This document shows positions 1 through 7,197 of a stretch of DNA of 64,000 nucleotides, piece by piece. The stretch is from Nitrobacteraceae bacterium AZCC 2146 (GTDB taxonomy: Bacteria; Pseudomonadota; Alphaproteobacteria; Rhizobiales; Xanthobacteraceae): assembly GCA_036924855.1 (NCBI GenBank), contig JBAGRP010000001.1, forward strand, positions 4,650,001 to 4,714,000, given 5' to 3'. Position numbers and translations under genes: made by a program. Position 1 is the stretch's first letter; the number at the start of each line of letters is the position of its first letter. Below the pieces are notes generated by a model. It saw nothing but the letters and a program-made list of their open reading frames with translations. It did not search any database and had not been told where the DNA came from.

Positions 1-303
1 GCGCTCGGTGCGCTGGGCGAGGTCAACAAGGGCATCCAGGTTTCCGTCGCCAACAAGCAGCTGCTTCCAATCGTGGCGCTGCGTAATTTCCGTCTGAAAG
101 CATCGATCTCCGTGACCGGCAACAGCTGCCGCGGCGCGGTGAACTTCGAACTCGACCCCGGCAGCGACCACTACGATCTGCGCCGCGTCAGCAATGGGGA
201 GGTCATGAATGTGCGGGGGCTTAACGCGGAGCGCGTCAAGTGCTGGATCAGCAATGGCGACAGCGTGGGCCAGCCTCCTGTGACGGCCGCCAAACCGCAA
301 TGA
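1..303 (+). CDS. C-terminal part of an unidentified protein (5' end outside window)
   Basis: The frame is already open at base 1 and runs to a TGA at 301-303, giving about 100 C-terminal residues. An in-frame GTG at 73 is not taken as the start, because the same frame is open before it. The segment alternates hydrophobic and polar residues, has two cysteines (in NSCRGAV and VKCWISN) and ends in a Pro/Ala-rich tail, which would suit a small beta-rich domain. I do not recognise the family. It is separated by about 130 bases from the ugp operon on the same strand and is probably unrelated to it. Confidence 0.6.
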   Translation, partial: ALGALGEVNKGIQVSVANKQLLPIVALRNFRLKASISVTGNSCRGAVNFELDPGSDHYDLRRVSNGEVMNVRGLNAERVKCWISNGDSVGQPPVTAAKPQ

Positions 304-364
304 CGACGTCCTGTTTCCGACTTCCCAATGCAGGCGCTTTCCTCGTAGCATCGGCTCGCTTATA

Positions 365-382
365 CGGTCATTTGCACGTCAT
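365..382 (+). promoter_or_regulatory. Candidate Pho box upstream of ugpB
   Basis: Two 7-base direct repeats, CGGTCAT and ACGTCAT, are separated by four bases. This matches the layout of the PhoB box (two CTGTCAT-like repeats with an 11-base period), at 6 of 7 and 5 of 7 positions. It lies about 55 bases before the ugpB start. Ugp systems are classic phosphate-starvation genes, so control by PhoB is a reasonable inference, but binding is not shown. Confidence 0.55.
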
Positions 383-436
383 CCTGCGCTGCTACCGGCG
401 CACCAATGATGATGACGGCCACCCGGGAGAACTTGA

Positions 437-1753
437 ATGATCCGCCGACCAATCAGCTTCACCGCGCTCCTAGCCTCCACGCTCGTGCTGGCTTCCCCCG
501 CCTATGCGGTGACCGAGATCCAGTGGTGGCACGCGATGACCGGCGGCAACAATGAGGTCGTGGTCAAGCTCGCCGAGGAATTCAATGCCTCGCAGAGCGA
601 GTACAAGGTCGTCCCGGCCTACAAGGGCAGCTATCCCGACACCATGAACGCCGGCATCGCCGCGTTCCGCGCAGGTAACGCGCCGCATATCATGCAGGTG
701 TTCGAGGTCGGCACCGCCACCATGATGTCCGCCACCGGCGCGGTAAAGCCGGTCTACAAATTGATGGAAGAAGCCGGCGAGAAGTTCGACGCCAAGAACT
801 ACCTGCCCGCAATCACCGGCTACTACTCGACCTCGAAGGGCGAGATGCTGTCGTTCCCATTCAACTCGTCCTCGATGGTGATGTGGATCAACAAGGATGC
901 GCTGAAGAAGGCTGACATCGCTGAGATCCCGAAGACCTGGCCCGAGGTGTTCGAGGATGCCAAGAAGCTGAAGGCCGCCGGCTATGCGACCTGCGGCTTC
1001 TCGACCGCCTGGGTGACATGGGCCAACCTCGAGCAACTGTCGTCGTGGCACAACCTGCCGCTCGCCTCGAAAGCCAACGGCCTCGACGGGTTCGACACCG
1101 TGCTCGAATTCAACGGCCCGCTGCAGATCAAGCATCTCGAGACCTTGATCGAGCTGCAGAAGGACAAGACTTACGACTACTCCGGCCGCACCAACTCTTC
1201 GGAAGGCCGCTTCACTTCCGGCGAGTGCCCGATCTTCCTGACCTCGTCGGGCTTCTTCGGTCAGGTCAAGGGCGCCGCAAAGTTCGACTGGACCAATGCG
1301 CCGATGCCCTATTATCCCGACGTCGCCGGCGCGCCGCAGAATTCGATCATCGGCGGCGCTTCGCTGTGGGTAATGGGCGGCAAGAAGCCCGAGGAATACA
1401 AGGGCGTCGCCAAGTTCCTGACCTTCCTGTCCGACACCGACCGCCAGGTCGCGATCCACAAGGCGTCGGGCTATCTGCCGATCACCAAGGCCGCCTATGC
1501 CAAGGCCAAGGAGCAGGGCTTCTACAAGGACCAGCCCTATCTGGAGACGCCGCTGCTGGAGCTGACCAACAAGGAACCGACCGAAAATTCGCGCGGCCTG
1601 CGGCTCGGCAACATGGTGCAGTTGCGCGATATCTGGGCCGAAGAAATCGAATCGGCACTGGCCGGCAAGAAGACCGCCAAGCAGGCGCTCGACACCGCTG
1701 TGCAGCGCGGCAACGCCATGCTGCGACAGTTCGAACGGACAGTGAGCAAGTGA
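437..1753 (+). CDS. ugpB: sn-glycerol-3-phosphate ABC transporter, periplasmic binding protein UgpB
   Basis: This 438-residue family 1 extracellular solute-binding protein delivers glycerol-3-phosphate (and probably glycerophosphodiesters) to the inner-membrane importer. A Sec signal peptide is visible, with cleavage expected after Ala24 (SPAYA|VTEI). The mature start EIQWWHAMTGGNNE and the later SGECPIFLTSSGFFG segment are typical of UgpB. Length matches the family. It is first in the order ugpB-ugpA-ugpE-ugpC and follows a candidate Pho box. A strong hairpin separates it from ugpA and may help keep the binding protein in excess over the membrane subunits. Confidence 0.95.
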   Translation: MIRRPISFTALLASTLVLASPAYAVTEIQWWHAMTGGNNEVVVKLAEEFNASQSEYKVVPAYKGSYPDTMNAGIAAFRAGNAPHIMQVFEVGTATMMSATGAVKPVYKLMEEAGEKFDAKNYLPAITGYYSTSKGEMLSFPFNSSSMVMWINKDALKKADIAEIPKTWPEVFEDAKKLKAAGYATCGFSTAWVTWANLEQLSSWHNLPLASKANGLDGFDTVLEFNGPLQIKHLETLIELQKDKTYDYSGRTNSSEGRFTSGECPIFLTSSGFFGQVKGAAKFDWTNAPMPYYPDVAGAPQNSIIGGASLWVMGGKKPEEYKGVAKFLTFLSDTDRQVAIHKASGYLPITKAAYAKAKEQGFYKDQPYLETPLLELTNKEPTENSRGLRLGNMVQLRDIWAEEIESALAGKKTAKQALDTAVQRGNAMLRQFERTVSK

Positions 1754-1792
1754 GCTTGAAAGCCAATCTCGCCAACCTTTGTGTGACGCACT

Positions 1793-1827
1793 GTCGTCCC
1801 CTCTCCCCTTGGGGGGGAGGGGACGAC
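1793..1827. repeat. Strong hairpin between ugpB and ugpA
   Basis: Perfect 11-base inverted arms at 1793-1803 (GTCGTCCCCTC) and 1817-1827 (GAGGGGACGAC) enclose a further C-rich/G-rich stretch, so nearly the whole element folds into one GC-rich stem. It fills most of the 104-base gap between ugpB and ugpA. It could act as an mRNA-stabilising or attenuating intercistronic hairpin, or it may be a copy of an interspersed palindromic repeat. There is no T-run after it, so full termination is unlikely. Confidence 0.6.
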
Positions 1828-1857
1828 GTTTGCCGCAAGCCGATGCGCTAGCTCTCC

Positions 1858-2739
1858 ATGCAAAAGCAATCCGTCTTCCGCTCGCCGCTGCTGCCGTTTC
1901 TGCTGCTGACCCCGCAGGTCGCGGTGGTGCTGCTCTTCTTTTACTGGCCGGCTGCGCAGGCGGTCTGGCAATCCTTTCTGCTGCAGGATGCGTTCGGTCT
2001 CTCGACGACGTTCATCTGGTTCGAGAACTATTCCGAACTTCTGACCCAGCCGGAATATTACGACGCCGTTGTCAGGACATTCGTCTTCTCCGCTGCCATC
2101 GCCAGCTCCTCGCTGTCCTTCGCGCTGCTGCTCGCTGTCATGGCCGACAAGCCACTGCGCGGCGCCGGCCTCTACCGTACGCTGCTGATCTGGCCCTATG
2201 CGGTCGCGCCTGCCGTCGCCGGCGTGCTGTGGATCTTCATGCTGCATCCATCGCTCGGCGTGCTCGCGCGCGGCCTGCGCAACTTAGGCGTCGACTGGAA
2301 TCCACAACTCAACGGCAATCACGCGGTAACGCTGATCGTGCTGGCCGCGGCATGGAAGCAGATTTCCTACAACTTCCTGTTCTTCCTCGCCGGCCTGCAG
2401 GCAATTCCGAAGAGCGTGTTGGAAGCCGCGGCCATCGATGGCGCCAGACCGATGCGGCGATTCTGGACCGTCACGTTCCCGCTGCTGACGCCGACCATCT
2501 TCTTTCTGATCGTCGTCAACATCGTCTACGCCTTCTTCGACACCTTCGGCATCATCGACGCGATGACCGGCGGCGGCCCTGCGAAGGCAACGGAAACGCT
2601 GGTCTACAAGGTCTATCTCGACGGTCTGCTCGGCGGCAATCTCGGCTCGTCGGCGGCGCAATCGGTGATGCTGATGGTGATCGTCGTGGCGCTGACCGCG
2701 ATCCAGTTCCGCTACGTCGAGCGCAAGGTGACTTACTGA
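1858..2739 (+). CDS. ugpA: sn-glycerol-3-phosphate ABC transporter permease UgpA
   Basis: This 293-residue inner-membrane permease forms the translocation channel with UgpE. It has about six hydrophobic segments; the first, [18 protein letters not shown], begins near residue 11. The EAA loop that contacts the ATPase is at about residues 189-213 ([15 protein letters not shown]). Length and sequence are typical of UgpA. The stop TGA at 2737-2739 overlaps the ugpE ATG at 2739 by one base, which implies translational coupling. The ATG at 1858 is chosen because [13 protein letters not shown] aligns with the usual UgpA N-terminus. Confidence 0.93.
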   Translation: MQKQSVFRSPLLPFLLLTPQVAVVLLFFYWPAAQAVWQSFLLQDAFGLSTTFIWFENYSELLTQPEYYDAVVRTFVFSAAIASSSLSFALLLAVMADKPLRGAGLYRTLLIWPYAVAPAVAGVLWIFMLHPSLGVLARGLRNLGVDWNPQLNGNHAVTLIVLAAAWKQISYNFLFFLAGLQAIPKSVLEAAAIDGARPMRRFWTVTFPLLTPTIFFLIVVNIVYAFFDTFGIIDAMTGGGPAKATETLVYKVYLDGLLGGNLGSSAAQSVMLMVIVVALTAIQFRYVERKVTY

Positions 2740-3588
2740 TGGTCGAGAACCAGGGCATCCGACGCTACGTTGCGCATTTCATTCTGTGGGTTGGCATCGC
2801 CATCGTGGCGTTTCCGGTCTATCTCGCCTTCGTCGCCTCGACCCAGGACGCCGCCTCGATCGCCAACGGCCAGATGTCATTGTTGCCGGGCAGCCATTTC
2901 ATCGAGAACTACACCAAGACGATTTTTGTCGGCACGTCCGGCTCGACCCGCGAACCGGTCGGCGTGATGCTGTTCAACTCGCTGGGTGATGGCGCTGTCG
3001 ATCGCGCTCGGCAAAATCGCGATCTCCATCCTGTCTGCCTATGCCATTGTGTATTTCCGCTTCCCGTTCCGGATGTGGATCTTCTGGATGATCTTCATTA
3101 CCCTGATGCTGCCGGTCGAGGTCAGGATCTATCCGACCTACAAGATCGCCGCCGACTTGGGCATGCTGGATTCCTATCCCGGCCTGACGCTGCCGCTGAT
3201 CGCGTCGGCCACCGCGACGCTATTATTCCGGCAGTTCTTCATGACCGTGCCCGACGAGTTGCTGGAAGCATCAAAGCTCGACGGCGCGGGCCCGTTTCGC
3301 TTCTTCAAGGATACGCTGCTGCCGCTGTCGCGGACCAACATGGCGGCTTTGTTCGTGATCCTGTTCATCTATGGCTGGAATCAATATCTCTGGCCGCTGC
3401 TGATCACCACCCGGGACGACATGCAGACCATCGTGATCGGCATCCGCAAGATGATCACCACCACCGACGCACTGACCGAATGGCCGATCGTGATGGCCAC
3501 CGCCGTGCTCGCCATGCTGCCGCCGGTCGCCGTCGTGATCGTGATGCAGCGATTGTTCGTGCGCGGCCTGGTGGAGACGGAAAAGTGA
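2739..3588 (+). pseudogene. ugpE: sn-glycerol-3-phosphate ABC transporter permease UgpE, interrupted by a +1 frameshift
   Basis: The N-terminal half (ATG 2739, [14 protein letters not shown]...) is read in one frame up to MLFNSL. The rest ([19 protein letters not shown]... to VRGLVETEK) is in another frame to the TGA at 3588. The switch is at the GGG run 2984-2986: with only two Gs the product would read [13 protein letters not shown], as UgpE proteins do. Both halves are otherwise well conserved, including the EAA loop ([16 protein letters not shown]). The lesion is either recent or a base-calling error in a short homopolymer. If real, the first frame runs on to 3605 as an unrelated tail and the importer would lack one permease. 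The gene is followed by ugpC after nine bases. Confidence 0.85.
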
Positions 3589-3597
3589 GAGACTGGA

Positions 3598-4695
3598 ATG
3601 TCTAACGTTTCGCTGCGCAACGTCCGCAAGACCTATCCCGGCGGATTCGAAGCCATCAAGGGCATCGATTTCGAGATCGGCGACGGACAATTCTGCGTGC
3701 TGGTCGGCCCCTCCGGCTGCGGCAAGTCGACGTTGCTGCGGATGGTCGCCGGTCTCGAGACGATCACCGCGGGCGAGATCGACATCGGCGGCCGTGTTGT
3801 CAACGAGATCGAGCCGGCGGACCGCGACATCGCCATGGTGTTCCAGAACTACGCGCTCTATCCGCATATGAGCGTCTACAACAACATGGCCTATGGCCTG
3901 CGCAATCGCGGCATGCCGAAGCCCGAGATCGACACCCGGGTCCGCGAGGCCGCGCAGATTCTCGAGATCGGGCCGATGCTGGACCGCAAGCCGCGGCAGC
4001 TCTCCGGCGGCCAGCGCCAGCGCGTCGCCATGGGCCGCGCCATCGTGCGGCAACCGAAGGTGTTTCTGTTCGACGAGCCGCTGTCGAATCTCGACGCCAA
4101 GCTACGCGTGGCGATGCGAGTCGAAATTCGAAAGCTGCAGCGCCGGCTGAAGACCACCTCGATCTACGTCACCCACGACCAACTCGAGGCGATGACGCTG
4201 GCGGATATTCTGGTGGTGATGAATGGCGGCCAGGTCGAGCAGATCGGCAATCCCCTGGATATCTACCGCAAGCCGGCGACCACCTTCGTCGCCTCCTTCA
4301 TCGGCGCGCCGCCGATGAACCTGATCCCGCTGGATGCCGGCGAAATCGCCGCCCAGTTTGCCGGTGACAGCCGCGGCGCCGCCACCGCCGGCATTCTCGG
4401 CATCCGGCCGGAAGACCTCCTGATCTCCACCGATGCCACCACCACCACCGGCGGGATCACGCTGGAGCTGACCGTGGAGGCGATCGAACGGGTCGGCCCG
4501 GAAACCTTCGTCTATGGCTCCCGCCAGGGTGCACAGGGCGTCAGCGTCAATCCCGGCGAATTGCCCCCGGGCGAGGTCATCGTCCGCCTTCCCGGCCAGA
4601 CCTCACCTGCGGTCGGCCAGCGAATCCGGGCCGTTGCGCCCCGCGACAAATTGCATCTGTTTAGTGCCGATGGCCGCCAGCGGGTCGATATCTGA
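3598..4695 (+). CDS. ugpC: sn-glycerol-3-phosphate ABC transporter ATP-binding protein UgpC
   Basis: This 365-residue cytoplasmic ATPase energises UgpAE. Walker [10 protein letters not shown] is at residues 37-45, the Q-loop in [13 protein letters not shown] near residue 83, the signature LSGGQ at 135-139, Walker B VFLFDEP at about 155-161, and the switch histidine in YVTHDQ. The C-terminal third is the MalK/UgpC-type TOBE regulatory domain. It is the last gene of ugpBAEC, starting nine bases after the ugpE stop. A role with other sugar or phosphodiester permeases is possible, since such ATPases can be shared. Confidence 0.93.
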   Translation: MSNVSLRNVRKTYPGGFEAIKGIDFEIGDGQFCVLVGPSGCGKSTLLRMVAGLETITAGEIDIGGRVVNEIEPADRDIAMVFQNYALYPHMSVYNNMAYGLRNRGMPKPEIDTRVREAAQILEIGPMLDRKPRQLSGGQRQRVAMGRAIVRQPKVFLFDEPLSNLDAKLRVAMRVEIRKLQRRLKTTSIYVTHDQLEAMTLADILVVMNGGQVEQIGNPLDIYRKPATTFVASFIGAPPMNLIPLDAGEIAAQFAGDSRGAATAGILGIRPEDLLISTDATTTTGGITLELTVEAIERVGPETFVYGSRQGAQGVSVNPGELPPGEVIVRLPGQTSPAVGQRIRAVAPRDKLHLFSADGRQRVDI

Positions 4696-4739
4696 CCCGA
4701 ATTCAACGCCTTAAGGCTGGGGACGCCGGTTCCGGGGCG

Positions 4740-4767
4740 CTTGAACCGCGCAATACCATGCCCATAT
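4740..4767 (+). promoter_or_regulatory. Sigma-32 (RpoH)-type promoter of the small heat-shock gene
   Basis: CTTGAA at 4740-4745 and CCCATAT at 4761-4767 are separated by 15 bases. This fits the heat-shock promoter pattern (CTTGAA, 13-17 bases, CCCCATNTA). Transcription would begin near 4775, giving an untranslated leader of about 80 bases that consists of the hairpins described next. The combination of sigma-32 promoter and ROSE leader is known for Bradyrhizobium small heat-shock operons. Confidence 0.65.
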
Positions 4768-4777
4768 TGTTGATTGA

Positions 4778-4855
4778 CCGGATGGCACACCGCCATTCGG
4801 CCATGGGCGCCGCAAGGGCCCAGAACGTCAAAGTCGCTTCGAGAGGACTTTGGGA
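4778..4855 (+). promoter_or_regulatory. ROSE-type RNA thermometer in the hsp20 leader
   Basis: Three consecutive hairpins are visible: 4778-4786 with 4792-4800 (9 bp), 4804-4808 with 4818-4822 (5 bp), and the decisive one at 4830-4851. In the last, AAAG pairs with CUUU and the anti-Shine-Dalgarno UCGCU (4834-4838) pairs with the Shine-Dalgarno AGGA (4844-4847), leaving G4836 bulged. UYGCU with a bulged G opposite AGGA is the hallmark of ROSE elements, which melt on heat shock and free the ribosome binding site. The AUG follows the AGGA by eight bases. Confidence 0.85.
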
Positions 4856-5281
4856 ATGTCTCGTGTTCCTTCGTTATCCAGTCCGTTCCTTTTGGGATTC
4901 GACGAGATCGAGCGTGCGCTCGATCGCGTGGTGAAAGGCGCCGACGGTTATCCTCCTTACAACATCGAGCGGTGCGACCGTAACAGCGGTCAGCCCGAAC
5001 GCCTGCGGATCACGCTGGCGGTCGCAGGTTTTACCCGCGATCAACTCGATGTGACGACTGAGGAAAACCAACTCGTGATCCGGGGCCGCCAGCAGGACGA
5101 CAAGACCCGGCAGTACATCCATCGCGGCATTGCCGCGCGCCACTTCCAGCGCACGTTCGTGCTGGCAGAGGGGATGCTGGTACTGGGTGCGGATCTGAAG
5201 AACGGGTTGTTGTCGGTCGACCTCGCCAGGCCTGAACCTGAACGGGTCGTTAAGACAATCGCTATCAATGAACACGAATAA
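4856..5281 (+). CDS. Small heat-shock protein, Hsp20/alpha-crystallin family
   Basis: This 141-residue cytoplasmic holdase chaperone binds unfolding proteins during heat stress. The alpha-crystallin domain spans about residues 33-133, with AGFTRDQLDV, a GIAARHFQRTFVL strand and the closing LKNGLLSVDLARP (the conserved G-x-L motif). The N-terminal LLGFDEIERALDRV is typical of class A rhizobial sHsps (IbpA-like). ATG 4856 is preferred over an in-frame TTG at 4850 because AGGA lies eight bases before it and the thermometer hairpin ends there. It is followed 51 bases later by the DUF1150 gene, a pairing common in alphaproteobacteria. Confidence 0.92.
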   Translation: MSRVPSLSSPFLLGFDEIERALDRVVKGADGYPPYNIERCDRNSGQPERLRITLAVAGFTRDQLDVTTEENQLVIRGRQQDDKTRQYIHRGIAARHFQRTFVLAEGMLVLGADLKNGLLSVDLARPEPERVVKTIAINEHE

Positions 5282-5332
5282 TGGAACGAGTAGCGGACTC
5301 GACCGCTTGGTCTAACAGAAGGAGTCGAGACC

Positions 5333-5599
5333 ATGAGTGAAGCTGGTACCACCTACGAAAATGCAAGCGTGACCACTGAAGCGCTGGCGCATCTGGGCGA
5401 TGGTTTGATCGCCTATGTGAAGCAGATCCGTTCCGAGGACGTGCCGGGACTTTTCCCGCAGGCACCGCACATCGCGCCGGGACTGAAGCTGTTCGCGCTG
5501 CATGCCGCCGACGGCACGCCGATCATGCTGACCGACAGCCGCGAAGCGGCGATCGCGAATGCATGGAGCCAGGAATTGCAGGCCGTCAGCGTTCACTGA
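5333..5599 (+). CDS. DUF1150 family protein
   Basis: This 88-residue small cytoplasmic protein of the DUF1150 family lies next to Hsp20 genes in many alphaproteobacteria. No catalytic motif or membrane segment is visible. The conserved core includes LAHLGDGLIAYVKQI, LFALHAADGTPIMLTDSR and an Ala-rich C-terminus. A good ribosome site (AAGGAG, 5318-5323) precedes ATG 5333. Co-expression with the chaperone through read-through from the heat-shock promoter is likely, but no function is established. A perfect inverted repeat follows at 5626. Confidence 0.85.
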   Translation: MSEAGTTYENASVTTEALAHLGDGLIAYVKQIRSEDVPGLFPQAPHIAPGLKLFALHAADGTPIMLTDSREAAIANAWSQELQAVSVH

Positions 5600-5625
5600 C
5601 GCCGGCTCGACCTGCGCGAGTTTGC

Positions 5626-5651
5626 GATACGCGGGCAAGTCCCCGCGTATC
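5626..5651. terminator. Inverted repeat after the hsp20-DUF1150 operon, possible terminator
   Basis: Arms GATACGCGGG (5626-5635) and CCCGCGTATC (5642-5651) form a perfect 10-bp stem with a short loop, 26 bases after the DUF1150 stop. There is no clear T-run, so it may stabilise the 3' end instead of terminating by itself. Confidence 0.4.
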
Positions 5652-5685
5652 TACTTGCCAGAACATACATTGCGTAGTTGTGGGC

Positions 5686-5715
5686 GTGGATACCCGGCAC
5701 AAGGCCGGGCATGAC
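5686..5715. repeat. Short palindromic intergenic repeat
   Basis: CCCGGC (5693-5698) and GCCGGG (5704-5709) form a hairpin inside GTGGATAC...GCATGAC. Read on the minus strand it gives the peptide MPGLVPGIH, a spurious translation that recurs in Bradyrhizobium-group genomes because this repeat is scattered between genes. Copy number cannot be judged from this window. Confidence 0.5.
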
Positions 5716-5836
5716 GCAGCAAACGATGCTGCGCTTTGCCAAACTTTGATCGGCATATTCAAACAGCCAAGCCTCTTCAACCAGCCAGGCCTCCGCATTC
5801 TCGCGGCTCATCGAGCCCGAGTTTTGCGGGTGGTTT

Positions 5837-6106
5837 CCCCTCGAAACCATGAGGGGTGGCAGCGCGCCGAAAGGCGCGGGGTAATAGTGTCGCGATCCGC
5901 TCCGCCGCATCGGCGACGAAGCTGAGACCGCGCAACGCCTTTCGGTGCGCCACATCGCAGGCAAGTTTACGCAGCCTGCGGCTGCTATGGGCGATTTCTG
6001 TCCCCGGGGCCGTGCTTCCGGGTACTGGGCATCTATCCAGCCGGCTTTCGCCCGCCTTCACCCGCACCCGTCCAGCTCACGAAGAGCAGACCCCCGTAGT
6101 GGGGTC
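5837..6106. other. Cluster of strong hairpins, possible structured RNA or repeat
   Basis: At least four stems lie within 270 bases: CCCCTC/GAGGGG (5837-5842 with 5851-5856), CGCGCC-GAAA-GGCGCG with a GNRA tetraloop on the plus strand (5863-5878), GCAGCC/GGCTGC (5971-5985) and GACCCC/GGGGTC (6089-6094 with 6101-6106). No protein is supported. It could be a non-coding RNA, a mobile repeat, or decayed DNA. Confidence 0.4.
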
Positions 6107-6293
6107 GGACAGCTACCCAGGGCCTCCCGGGTGCGCGGGGATACGTCCTCCCCACGCCCGCAGGCGCCGCCATCCCTATTCCACCGCACGACGCCTCATG
6201 AAGCGCCCCTCGCGAACGGGATGCAGGGGAATTAGTCAATATAGGATTGTTGTCAATTGACGATATGAATTTTTTCTTCCACACCCACGCCTT

Positions 6294-6433
6294 GTCATTC
6301 CGGGGCGTACATTCGGCGCCGTCAGGCGCTGAATGCACGAGCCCGGAATCCATATTCTCGATGGCGGTGGTTATGGATTCCGGGCCCGCGCCACCCGTCG
6401 GCTATCGCCGACCAAGGCGCGTCCCGGAATGAC
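6294..6433. repeat. Composite palindromic repeat, about 140 bases
   Basis: The element opens with GTCATTCCGGG and closes with CCCGGAATGAC (with a one-base offset). Inside lie CCGGAATCCAT and ATGGATTCCGG as a second inverted pair (about 6342-6352 and 6373-6383). The nested layout is like other elements in this window (16951-17053, 61743-61925) and suggests a non-autonomous interspersed repeat family. Confidence 0.6.
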
Positions 6434-6502
6434 GAATGAGAGGCTGTGTCGTTATGTGGACCCCGGATTTCGCTTCGCGCCATCCGGACTGCGGGCTGAA
6501 AG

Positions 6503-6964
6503 TTACGCCGCCGTGGCCGGCGGCAAAGCCAGCACGGAATAGATCGCCTGGGCGTCGCGGGAGGCGCGCAGCTTCTTGGCTATCTCCTGATCCCTGAGCA
6601 GCCGCGCGATCCGCGCCAGCGCCTTGAGGTGGTCGGCGCCGGCGCCTTCCGGGGCCAGCAGCAGGAAGATGAGATCGACCGGCTCGCCGTCCATCGCCTC
6701 GAAATCGATCGGCCGCTCCAGCCGGGCAAACAGGCCGAAGATTTTTTCCAGTTTCGGCAGCTTGCCGTGCGGGATCGCGACGCCGTAGCCGACCGCGGTG
6801 GTGCCGAGCTTTTCCCGCTGCAGCAGCACTTCGAAGATGGCGCGGTCGCTCTGCCCGGTGATCGCAGCAGCGCGCGCCGCAAGCTCCTGCAGCGCTTGCT
6901 TCTTGCTGTTCACTTTCAACGCCGGGAGTATAGCCTCGGGCGCGACCAGATCGGTAATCGTCAT
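6503..6964 (-). CDS. ptsN: PTS IIA-like nitrogen regulatory protein PtsN (EIIA-Ntr)
   Basis: This 153-residue cytoplasmic phospho-acceptor of the nitrogen-related phosphotransferase system couples PtsP/NPr phosphorylation to potassium transport, nitrogen and stress control. The phosphorylated histidine is His66 in GVAIPHGKLP. The fold's landmark segments EKLGTTAVGYG, DGEPVDLIFLLLAPEGAGADHLKALARI and the C-terminal helices are all present. The length is normal. It lies downstream of hpf and rpoN on the same strand, the usual alphaproteobacterial order. A gap of 233 bases separates it from hpf, so it may also have its own promoter. Confidence 0.95.
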   Translation of the reverse strand: MTITDLVAPEAILPALKVNSKKQALQELAARAAAITGQSDRAIFEVLLQREKLGTTAVGYGVAIPHGKLPKLEKIFGLFARLERPIDFEAMDGEPVDLIFLLLAPEGAGADHLKALARIARLLRDQEIAKKLRASRDAQAIYSVLALPPATAA

Positions 6965-7197
6965 GGACCGTTCCGAGGATGTTTGACCGTCAGCGGGTGA
7001 AGTAGGATCAGGACCGGCAGCGTCAAGAAGGACAAAGACTGAAAGGGGACGTCGTTCCCGCTGTTAGAAAACGTCCGGGCGCGAACGCCCAGGTCGTACT
7101 CTAGCACCGGAACCCATCCGTGCGAAATCCGTTTGACCGGCCGTAACCTGTCAAAGGCGGCGGACCATAGGGAGGGCCCAACGGGGCGTCAATGCCA

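Larger units (their letters stand above)
5600..6502. other. 903-base intergenic stretch with repeats and hairpins, no recognisable gene
   Basis: No frame here gives a protein I recognise. Several overlapping open frames exist on both strands, but they are low-complexity, Arg/Pro-rich and without good ribosome sites. The stretch holds one short palindromic repeat (5686-5715), a cluster of strong hairpins (5837-6106) and a long composite palindrome (6294-6433), described separately. A short AT-rich patch at 6234-6285 separates the last two. Confidence 0.7.

Noticed and set aside
470..1459. Long minus-strand open frame opposite ugpB
   Set aside because: It is a shadow of a GC-rich gene with clear UgpB motifs on the plus strand; its own translation is Arg/Gly/His-rich and unlike any family.
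1779..3605. 608-codon plus-strand frame crossing ugpA and ugpE
   Set aside because: Over 1779-2738 it is an off-frame shadow of ugpA. Only its 2739-2984 part is genuine (the UgpE N-terminus). It is kept open by high GC and the ugpE frameshift, not by a real fusion protein.
5593..5964. Minus-strand frame with MPGLVPGIH peptide
   Set aside because: The peptide comes from translating an interspersed palindromic repeat. There is no ribosome site and the rest is low complexity.
5777..6353. Overlapping minus-strand frames of about 100 codons in the hairpin cluster
   Set aside because: They lack ribosome sites, recognisable motifs and consistent codon use; structure of the DNA explains the open frames better.
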